Shown here piece by piece: positions 1 to 10,138 of a stretch of 10,138 nucleotides of DNA. Within the stretch, counting starts at the first letter, position 1. Each line of letters begins with the position of its first letter. The DNA is from an uncultured Lachnospiraceae bacterium (GTDB taxonomy: Bacteria > Bacillota_A > Clostridia > Lachnospirales > Lachnospiraceae), in the NCBI GenBank assembly GCA_902773195.1, contig CACYDL010000041.1:1-10138 (forward strand). Reading direction: 5' to 3'. A program made the translations under genes and the position numbers. Under the pieces are notes generated by a model, which saw only the letters and a program-made list of their open reading frames with translations, was not told where the DNA came from and searched no databases.

Positions 1-1043
1 AGAAACTGCGCGTTTTCATAGGGTGTCTCTCCGGGGGAAAGAAGGTTTGTCCCGTCATCCGTGGCCATGGACCAGTTGTTATGCTTGCCGGATCCGTTTA
101 CACCCGCAAAGGGCTTTTCGTGCAGGAGACAGACCATTCCATGCCTTCTTGCCACCTTCTGCATGATTTCCATCGTCAGCTGGTTGTTGTCCGTCGCCAC
201 GTTGGTCGTGGAGAAGATCGGCGCCAGCTCATGCTGGGCGGGAGCCACCTCGTTGTGCTCCGTCTTCGCCAGGATCCCCAGCTTCCAGAGCTCCTCGTTC
301 AGGTCCTCCATGAAGGCGGTCACCCGCGGCTTGATGGCGCCGAAGTAGTGGTCGTCCAGCTCCTGGCCCTTCGGGGGCATGGCGCCGAACAGGGTCCGTC
401 CCGCGTAGACGAGATCCGGCCGCTTCTCGAAGAGCTCCCTGTCGATGAGGAAGTATTCCTGCTCCGGTCCCACGCTGGTCCGGACGTTTTTTACCTCCTT
501 GCCGAAGAGCTTCAGGATCCTTTTTGCCTGCTTGTTGAGGGCCTGCATGGACCGAAGGAGCGGCGTCTTTTTGTCCAGGGCATCTCCGGAATAGGAGCAG
601 AAGGCCGTGGGGATGCAGAGAGTGTGATCCTTGATAAAGGCGTAGGAGGTGGGATCCCAGGCGGTGTAGCCCCTGGCCTCGAAGGTCGCCCGGAGGCCGC
701 CCGAGGGGAAGGAGGATGCGTCGGGCTCCCCTTTGATCAGTTCCTTTCCTTTGAATTCCATGATGACGCCGCCGTCCGGAGACGGGGCGATAAAGCTGTC
801 GTGCTTCTCGGCGGTGGTTCCCGTCAGCGGCTGGAACCAGTGAGTGAAATGGGTGGCGCCTCTCTCCAGCGCCCAGGTCCGCATCTCGGAGGCCACGGCG
901 TCCGCGATATCCTCCTCGAGATCGGCGTTTTCGTCGATGGTCCGTCTCAGCGAGGCGTACACCTCGGCGGACAGCCTCGCCCGCATCTCCCTGTCGTCAA
1001 ATACCATGGAGCCGAAGAGCCCGGGGACATCCTGTTTCTTCAT
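1..1043 (-). CDS. glnN: Type III glutamine synthetase, N-terminal half (runs off the left edge)
   Basis: This cytoplasmic enzyme makes glutamine from glutamate, ammonium and ATP. The 347 visible residues match the GSIII (GlnN) family, which is far longer (roughly 700 residues) than GSI or GSII, so about half is present. Visible landmarks are the N-terminal GSIII domain with THWFQPLTG (residues 65-75) and [14 protein letters not shown] (89-102), the catalytic GPEQEYF (192-198) with the metal-ligand glutamates, [11 protein letters not shown] (262-272), and the ATP/ammonium-site segment [10 protein letters not shown] (316-325). The start is the ATG read leftward from 1043. It is preceded by AAAGGAGG (complement of 1052-1059) eight bases upstream. 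The gene is divergent from the glutamate synthase operon and has its own promoter and attenuated leader (1144-1234). The C-terminal half lies outside the window, so intactness cannot be judged. The family call is recognition from the sequence. Confidence 0.95.
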   Translation of the reverse strand, partial: MKKQDVPGLFGSMVFDDREMRARLSAEVYASLRRTIDENADLEEDIADAVASEMRTWALERGATHFTHWFQPLTGTTAEKHDSFIAPSPDGGVIMEFKGKELIKGEPDASSFPSGGLRATFEARGYTAWDPTSYAFIKDHTLCIPTAFCSYSGDALDKKTPLLRSMQALNKQAKRILKLFGKEVKNVRTSVGPEQEYFLIDRELFEKRPDLVYAGRTLFGAMPPKGQELDDHYFGAIKPRVTAFMEDLNEELWKLGILAKTEHNEVAPAQHELAPIFSTTNVATDNNQLTMEIMQKVARRHGMVCLLHEKPFAGVNGSGKHNNWSMATDDGTNLLSPGETPYENAQF

Positions 1044-1099
1044 GACAGCAACCTCCTTTCGTAAAAGCCGCGTATTTTGCCGCCTTTTCTGCGGCCGCT

Positions 1100-1122
1100 G
1101 CCCCGGAAACCCGGCCCGGGGC
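1100..1122 (-). other. GC-rich hairpin in the distal glnN leader
   Basis: A perfect 7-bp inverted repeat (GCCCCGG and CCGGGGC, 9-nt loop) lies between the leader terminator and the glnN ribosome-binding site. No T-tract follows, so it is not an intrinsic terminator. It could affect message stability or translation, but in GC-rich DNA it may be incidental. Confidence 0.35.
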
Positions 1123-1143
1123 GCGCGGCCTGATCCTGCGGAT

Positions 1144-1186
1144 AAAAAAGAAAAAAGGCGTCCCGGAATGATCATTCCAAGACGCC
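1144..1186 (-). terminator. Leader (attenuator) terminator of glnN
   Basis: On the minus strand a 13-bp stem (two of the pairs are G-U) closes a GATC loop across 1186-1157. Its arms begin GGCGTC and end GACGCC, around the inner palindrome GGAATGATCATTCC. A T-rich tract, TTTTTTCTTTTTT, follows at 1156-1144. This is a textbook intrinsic terminator. It lies between the glnN promoter and the glnN start, about 100 nt before the ATG, so it must be bypassed for expression. It is therefore an attenuator and not the end of an operon. On the plus strand the hairpin is preceded by an A-run and has no T-tract after it, so its direction is clear. Confidence 0.88.
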
Positions 1187-1194
1187 CTTGTCTT
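1179..1194 (-). promoter_or_regulatory. Hexaloop antiterminator hairpin in the glnN leader (ANTAR P2-like)
   Basis: On the minus strand, AAGAC and GTCTT form a 5-bp stem around the hexaloop AAGGGC. The 3' arm and the last three loop bases (GGC) are the start of the terminator's 5' arm, so the two structures exclude each other. A at loop position 1 and G at position 4 match the hairpins recognised by ANTAR-domain antiterminators. The same geometry occurs in the gltD leader. The structure and overlap are seen; the regulator is inferred, and none is encoded in this window. Confidence 0.6.
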
Positions 1195-1205
1195 TATAGG
1201 TGCCT

Positions 1206-1234
1206 ATTCTAGACACTTTGGAAAACCGTGTCAA
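1206..1234 (-). promoter_or_regulatory. Sigma-70/A promoter of glnN
   Basis: Read on the minus strand, TTGACA (1229-1234) and TAGAAT (1206-1211) are separated by exactly 17 bp. The -35 is a perfect consensus and the -10 has one mismatch. Transcription should start near 1199. The hexamers and spacing are seen directly; activity is inferred. The -35 lies 12 bp from the -35 of the gltD promoter, which points the other way. Confidence 0.85.
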
Positions 1235-1246
1235 GAGAAAATGTCC

Positions 1247-1275
1247 TTGATTTTTCGATTCCCCTGCATTATACT
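1247..1275 (+). promoter_or_regulatory. Sigma-70/A promoter of the gltD-gltB-pyrG operon
   Basis: TTGATT (1247-1252) and TATACT (1270-1275) are separated by 17 bp. Each hexamer is close to consensus, and transcription should start near 1282. It is the only convincing promoter upstream of gltD. No further promoter is evident in the short gaps inside the operon. Confidence 0.82.
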
Positions 1276-1305
1276 CCAATGCAACGAAATATTTGTTTTG
1301 TGTTG

Positions 1306-1321
1306 GAAGCAACGGCGCTTC
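1306..1321 (+). promoter_or_regulatory. Hexaloop antiterminator hairpin in the gltD leader (ANTAR P2-like)
   Basis: GAAGC (1306-1310) and GCTTC (1317-1321) pair around the hexaloop AACGGC (1311-1316). The 3' arm, plus the GGC at the end of the loop, is the 5' arm of the terminator that follows, so the two folds are mutually exclusive. The loop differs from the glnN leader loop by one base, and the registration with the terminator is identical. A at position 1 and G at position 4 fit ANTAR-recognised hairpins; that assignment is inferred. Confidence 0.6.
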
Positions 1322-1352
1322 AGGTCTTTTACGGGCTTGAAGCGCCTTTTTT
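1314..1352 (+). terminator. Leader (attenuator) terminator of the gltD-gltB-pyrG operon
   Basis: A perfect 9-bp stem, GGCGCTTCA (1314-1322) with TGAAGCGCC (1338-1346), extends inward by four more pairs, two of them G-U. Six T residues (1347-1352) follow directly. It sits between the promoter and the gltD ribosome-binding site, so by position it is an attenuator. It resembles the glnN leader terminator in stem length, its GGCG start and its promoter-proximal position. Confidence 0.88.
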
Positions 1353-1378
1353 CGGTTTCAGGGACAGGAGGCGCAAAG

Positions 1379-2866
1379 ATGGGAAAGACCACGGGTTTTT
1401 TGGAGTATGAGCGCAGAAACGGGCCGGTGCGAAGCGAGGAGGAGCGCATAAAGGATTTCCGGGAATTTCACCTTCCGCTCCCGGAGCGGGAGCAGAAGGA
1501 GCAGGCGGCGCGCTGCATGGACTGCGGGATCCCCTTCTGCCAGGCGGGGGAGATGATCGCGGGCATGATGTCCGGATGTCCGCTGCACAACCTGGTGCCG
1601 GAAATCAACGACCTGGTGTACCGGGGGCGGCTCGGGGAGGCCTACCGGCGGCTGTCCGTCACCCACAGCTTCCCCGAATTCACCTCCCGCGTCTGTCCCG
1701 CCCTGTGCGAGGCGGCCTGCACCTGCGGCCTGCACGACGCGCCGGTCTCGACGAAGGAAAATGAGAAGGCCGTGATCGAGTACGCCTTCCGGAACGGCCT
1801 CGTGGAAGCGGCGGAGCCGCCGGTGCGCACCGGGAAAAAGGTGGCGGTGGTGGGCAGCGGCCCCTCCGGCCTGGCGGCGGCCCAGCTCCTCAACAGCCGG
1901 GGACACGAGGTGACGGTCTTCGAGAGAAGGGACCGCGTGGGAGGGCTTCTGCGCTACGGCATCCCCAATATGAAGCTGGATAAATCCATTATAGACAGGC
2001 GCGTCCGGCTCATGGAGCAGTCCGGGATCCGCTTCGTCGTAAACGCCGACGTGGGGAGGGACGTCGCGGCGTCCCTGCTGGAAGAACAGTATGACAGCGT
2101 GATCCTGGCCTGCGGGGCCTCCCGGCCGAGGGATCTCGACGTGCCCGGGAGGGACGCGGAGGGCATCTTCTTCGCCGTGGATTTCCTGGGAAAAGTGACG
2201 AAGACCCTGCTGGATTCGGATTTTAAGGTGATCCCCGCGGAGCTGGCGGAGGGGAAGGACGTGATCGTGATCGGAGGAGGCGACACGGGGAACGACTGCG
2301 TCGGAACCTGCATCCGGCTCGGCGCGAAGAGCGTCACCCAGCTGGAGATGATGCCGAAGCCGGCGGAGACGCGCCTGCCGTCCAACCCGTGGCCGGAGTG
2401 GCCGCGGGTCCTCAAGACGGATTACGGCCAGGAGGAGGCCGTCCGGGTATTCGGGGCGGATCCCCGCGTCTATCAGACGACGGTAAAGGAATTTCTGAAG
2501 GACAGCAAGGGACGGCTGAAGGGGGCGGTGCTGGTCTCGCTGACGCCGGTCCGGGATGAGAAGACGGGAAGGATGAGGATGGAGCCCCTGGAGGGCTCTG
2601 AGCGCAGGGTGTCCGCCCGGCTGGTTCTCATCGCGGCGGGGTTCCTCGGCTGCGAGGCCTATGTGGCCGACAGCTTCGGCGTGAAGAGAGACGGCAGGAC
2701 CAATGTGGAGACGGAAAAGGGACGCTTCGCGACGAGCAGGAAAGGGATCTACACCGCGGGCGACATGCACAGCGGCCAGTCCCTCGTGGTCCGGGCGATC
2801 GCCGAGGGCCGGGAAGCCGCGAAGGAGGTGGACCGGGACCTGATGGGGTACACAAACCTGCAGTAG
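1379..2866 (+). CDS. gltD: NADPH-dependent glutamate synthase, small (beta) subunit
   Basis: This 495-residue flavoprotein oxidises NADPH and feeds electrons through iron-sulfur clusters to the large subunit. The N-terminal adrenodoxin-like domain has the expected cysteines (C45, C48, C53, C66, then C105, C109, C113 and C115 in VCPALCEAACTC), which bind [4Fe-4S] clusters in this family. Next come the FAD Rossmann motif VVGSGPSGLAAA (156-167) and the NADPH motif VIGGGDTGNDC (296-306). The C-terminal GIYTAGDMHSGQS closes the FAD fold. Length is typical for GltD. The reading frame stays open upstream to 1241, but that stretch is promoter and leader. The ATG at 1379 has AGGAGG (1366-1371) seven bases before it and gives the family N-terminus (MGKTTGFLEYER). 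It is the first gene of the operon, 22 nt before gltB, and is probably controlled by the leader attenuator. Confidence 0.97.
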   Translation: MGKTTGFLEYERRNGPVRSEEERIKDFREFHLPLPEREQKEQAARCMDCGIPFCQAGEMIAGMMSGCPLHNLVPEINDLVYRGRLGEAYRRLSVTHSFPEFTSRVCPALCEAACTCGLHDAPVSTKENEKAVIEYAFRNGLVEAAEPPVRTGKKVAVVGSGPSGLAAAQLLNSRGHEVTVFERRDRVGGLLRYGIPNMKLDKSIIDRRVRLMEQSGIRFVVNADVGRDVAASLLEEQYDSVILACGASRPRDLDVPGRDAEGIFFAVDFLGKVTKTLLDSDFKVIPAELAEGKDVIVIGGGDTGNDCVGTCIRLGAKSVTQLEMMPKPAETRLPSNPWPEWPRVLKTDYGQEEAVRVFGADPRVYQTTVKEFLKDSKGRLKGAVLVSLTPVRDEKTGRMRMEPLEGSERRVSARLVLIAAGFLGCEAYVADSFGVKRDGRTNVETEKGRFATSRKGIYTAGDMHSGQSLVVRAIAEGREAAKEVDRDLMGYTNLQ

Positions 2867-2888
2867 AGCATTTACGGAGGAAGAAGAG

Positions 2889-9066
<6,178 letters not shown>

Positions 9067-9102
9067 GGAAGCGCGGCGGCCCTGCGCCTAGGGGAGGGAG
9101 CG
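9067..9102 (+). repeat. Degenerate direct repeat, copy 1
   Basis: This 36-nt G/C-rich segment starts immediately after the pyrG stop. It recurs at 9130-9163 with a 2-nt deletion and two mismatches (32 of 34 aligned bases identical). The shared core is GGCGGCCCTGCGCCT followed by GGGAGGGAGCG. Start-to-start distance is 63 nt. Origin and function are unknown; it could be a local tandem duplication or part of a dispersed intergenic repeat. Confidence 0.75.
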
Positions 9103-9129
9103 ATCGTGAATCTCCTTGTGTGATGCCCC

Positions 9130-9163
9130 GGAAGCGGCGGCCCTGCGCCTCCGGGAGGGAGCG
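9130..9163 (+). repeat. Degenerate direct repeat, copy 2
   Basis: Second copy of the segment at 9067-9102. It can also fold into a hairpin in which CCCGGA (9127-9132) pairs with TCCGGG (9150-9155), plus three inner pairs. No T-tract follows, so it is not a canonical terminator for the pyrG operon. No convincing intrinsic terminator was found between 9067 and 9373. Confidence 0.75.
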
Positions 9164-9184
9164 TTCTGTCTCCGGTGGGCGCAA

Positions 9185-9230
9185 TAGGACATTTTTGCGG
9201 AACGGCATTTTCTTCGGCAAATATGTCCTA
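9185..9230. repeat. Long imperfect inverted repeat upstream of the sugar-binding gene
   Basis: TAGGACATTTTTGC (9185-9198) pairs with GCAAATATGTCCTA (9217-9230) over 14 positions with one T-T mismatch, and three further inner pairs are possible. No T-tract follows on either strand, so it is probably not a terminator. Each arm contains the AGGACAWWTYTG box, in opposite orientations, which suggests a paired protein-binding site on DNA. Confidence 0.6.
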
Positions 9231-9277
9231 AAAACGGCCTGTTTCCCGCCGGAGTGTTGTCAAAGAAAGACTAAAAA

Positions 9278-9289
9278 AGGACAATTCTG
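9278..9289 (+). promoter_or_regulatory. Third AGGACAWWTYTG box, next to the -35 region
   Basis: AGGACAATTCTG here matches the boxes at 9186-9197 (plus, AGGACATTTTTG) and 9218-9229 (minus, AGGACATATTTG). It ends about 4 bp before the position of the -35 element of the downstream promoter, where an activator that contacts RNA polymerase would sit. The binding protein is unknown. A two-component or AraC-type regulator of sugar uptake is a guess from context. Confidence 0.4.
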
Positions 9290-9313
9290 TCTATTTTCCC
9301 GCCTGACGGATCG

Positions 9314-9322
9314 TGCTAGAAT
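9314..9322 (+). promoter_or_regulatory. Extended -10 promoter of the sugar-binding protein gene
   Basis: TGCTAGAAT supplies an extended -10 motif with TAGAAT at 9317-9322. Seventeen bp upstream (9294-9299) there is no recognisable -35, which suggests help from an activator. Transcription should start near 9329, leaving a leader of about 45 nt. That leader contains a small hairpin, GCGG and CCGC around GGAA (about 9333-9344). Confidence 0.55.
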
Positions 9323-9373
9323 CAGGATCGTAGCGGGGAACCGCCGAGCATTTATTTCTGAAGGAGGAAAAAT

Positions 9374-10138
9374 ATGAACAAAAAGATTATTGGTTTCATG
9401 CTTACAACGGCTATGGTAGCCAGCATGAGCGCTCCGGTTTTTGCGGAATCCGTTGCTGAAGAAGCGGCTGTCATCGGAAACGGCCAGAAGATCGGCGTCT
9501 CCATGCCGACCAAGGATCTTCAGAGATGGAATCAGGACGGCGACAACATGAAGGCCCTTCTTGAGGCTGCCGGCTTCGAAGTGGACCTTCAGTACGCTTC
9601 CAACGACGTCCAGACGCAGCTTTCCCAGGTTGAGAACATGATCTCCAGCGGAGACGAAGTTCTTGTTATCGCGGCGATTGAAGGCTCCTCCCTTGGAACG
9701 GCCCTCACGATGGCGAAAGAGAACGAGATCCCGGTCATCGCCTATGACCGTCTGCTGATGGATTCCGACGCTGTTTCCTACTATGCGACCTTCGACAACT
9801 ACATGGTCGGTACCGTTCAGGGAACCTACATCGTAGACACGCTTGATCTTGAGAACGCTGACGGCCCGTTCAACCTTGAGATCACCGCCGGTGACCCGGG
9901 TGACAACAATGCCCGTTACTTCTATCAGGGCGCTGTCGACGTCCTTCAGCCGTACATCGATGCGGGCAAGCTCGTCATTCCGTCCGGCCAGTTCGCTTTC
10001 GACGACGTCGCTACGCCGACATGGGCAACCGAGACCGCTCAGACGAGAGCTGAGAACATCCTTTCCTCCAACTATGCGGACGGCCAGAACGTCGATGTGT
10101 GGCTCTGCTCCAACGACTCCACCGCCCTCGGCGTTGAG
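9374..10138 (+). CDS. chvE: ChvE-like multiple-sugar-binding protein of an ABC transporter (runs off the right edge)
   Basis: This is the extracytoplasmic substrate-binding component of a monosaccharide ABC importer. The 255 visible residues are about 70% of the usual length. Residues 1-24 form a signal peptide (MNKK, a hydrophobic core, then APVFA before E25), which predicts type I cleavage. The mature protein is a periplasmic-binding-protein fold of the xylose/ChvE class: QKIGVSMPTKDLQRWNQDGD (38-57), AYDRLLMDSDAVSYYATFDN (123-142), GDPGDNNA (173-180) and the hinge region CSNDSTALG (245-253). These segments closely resemble Agrobacterium ChvE (glucose/galactose/arabinose binding). The start has AAGGAGG (9361-9367) six bases before the ATG. 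No lipobox cysteine is present, which is odd for a monoderm Firmicute. Leucine codons are mostly CTT, unlike the CTG/CTC of the genes upstream, as often seen in very highly expressed genes. ATPase and permease genes would be expected to follow outside the window. The exact sugar cannot be told. Confidence 0.92.
   Translation, partial: MNKKIIGFMLTTAMVASMSAPVFAESVAEEAAVIGNGQKIGVSMPTKDLQRWNQDGDNMKALLEAAGFEVDLQYASNDVQTQLSQVENMISSGDEVLVIAAIEGSSLGTALTMAKENEIPVIAYDRLLMDSDAVSYYATFDNYMVGTVQGTYIVDTLDLENADGPFNLEITAGDPGDNNARYFYQGAVDVLQPYIDAGKLVIPSGQFAFDDVATPTWATETAQTRAENILSSNYADGQNVDVWLCSNDSTALGVE

Noticed and set aside
1231..1250. Inverted repeat TCAAG-N10-CTTGA between the divergent promoters, as a possible shared operator.
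   Set aside because: Most of its symmetry comes automatically from two divergent TTGA-type -35 boxes, so it is not independent evidence for a repressor or activator site.
1241..1378. In-frame upstream extension of gltD by 46 codons.
   Set aside because: The extension covers the promoter and attenuator leader, has no ribosome-binding site, and adds residues absent from the GltD family. The ATG at 1379 has a good site and the family N-terminus.
9105..9122. Five-codon GTG reading frame after a GGGAGG in repeat copy 1, as a possible leader peptide.
   Set aside because: It is too short, is not reproduced in repeat copy 2, and is not followed by an attenuator. It is likely chance.
9185..9230. The long hairpin after pyrG as the operon's intrinsic terminator.
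   Set aside because: It is followed by an A-run on the plus strand and there is no T-tract on either side. Its arms match a box that recurs nearer the promoter, which favours a protein-binding site.

Overview
The window is GC-rich bacterial DNA. It holds a divergent ammonia-assimilation locus followed by the start of a sugar-uptake locus. Sigma-70/A promoters, strong Shine-Dalgarno sites, a type III glutamine synthetase and attenuator leaders on nitrogen genes suggest an anaerobic Clostridia-like Firmicute, possibly Lachnospiraceae. That placement is an inference from gene families. One point is awkward for it: the sugar-binding protein at the right edge has a plain signal peptide instead of the lipoprotein signal usual in monoderm Firmicutes.

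Layout. Positions 1-1043 (minus) carry the N-terminal half of a type III glutamine synthetase (glnN), which leaves the window on the left. Positions 1044-1378 are a divergent control region. Two back-to-back promoters, with -35 boxes only 12 bp apart, each start a short leader that contains a strong intrinsic terminator. Both leaders also carry a 5-bp hairpin with a hexaloop of the form AASGGC, which can only form if the terminator does not. Positions 1379-9066 (plus) are a tight three-gene operon: gltD and gltB, the small and large subunits of NADPH glutamate synthase, then pyrG, CTP synthase. Positions 9067-9373 are intergenic. They hold a degenerate direct repeat, a long imperfect inverted repeat, three copies of a 12-mer box and an extended -10 promoter. 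Positions 9374-10138 are the 5' part of a ChvE-like multiple-sugar-binding protein gene, which leaves the window on the right.

How it fits together. GlnN fixes ammonium into glutamine. GltBD passes the amide nitrogen of glutamine to 2-oxoglutarate to make glutamate, completing the GS-GOGAT cycle, and PyrG spends glutamine to make CTP. The matched leaders on both sides imply one shared RNA-level nitrogen switch for both arms. The best explanation by analogy is an ANTAR-type antiterminator, although the usual first hairpin of such sites is not visible. The sugar-binding gene is a separate transcription unit that looks activator-dependent.
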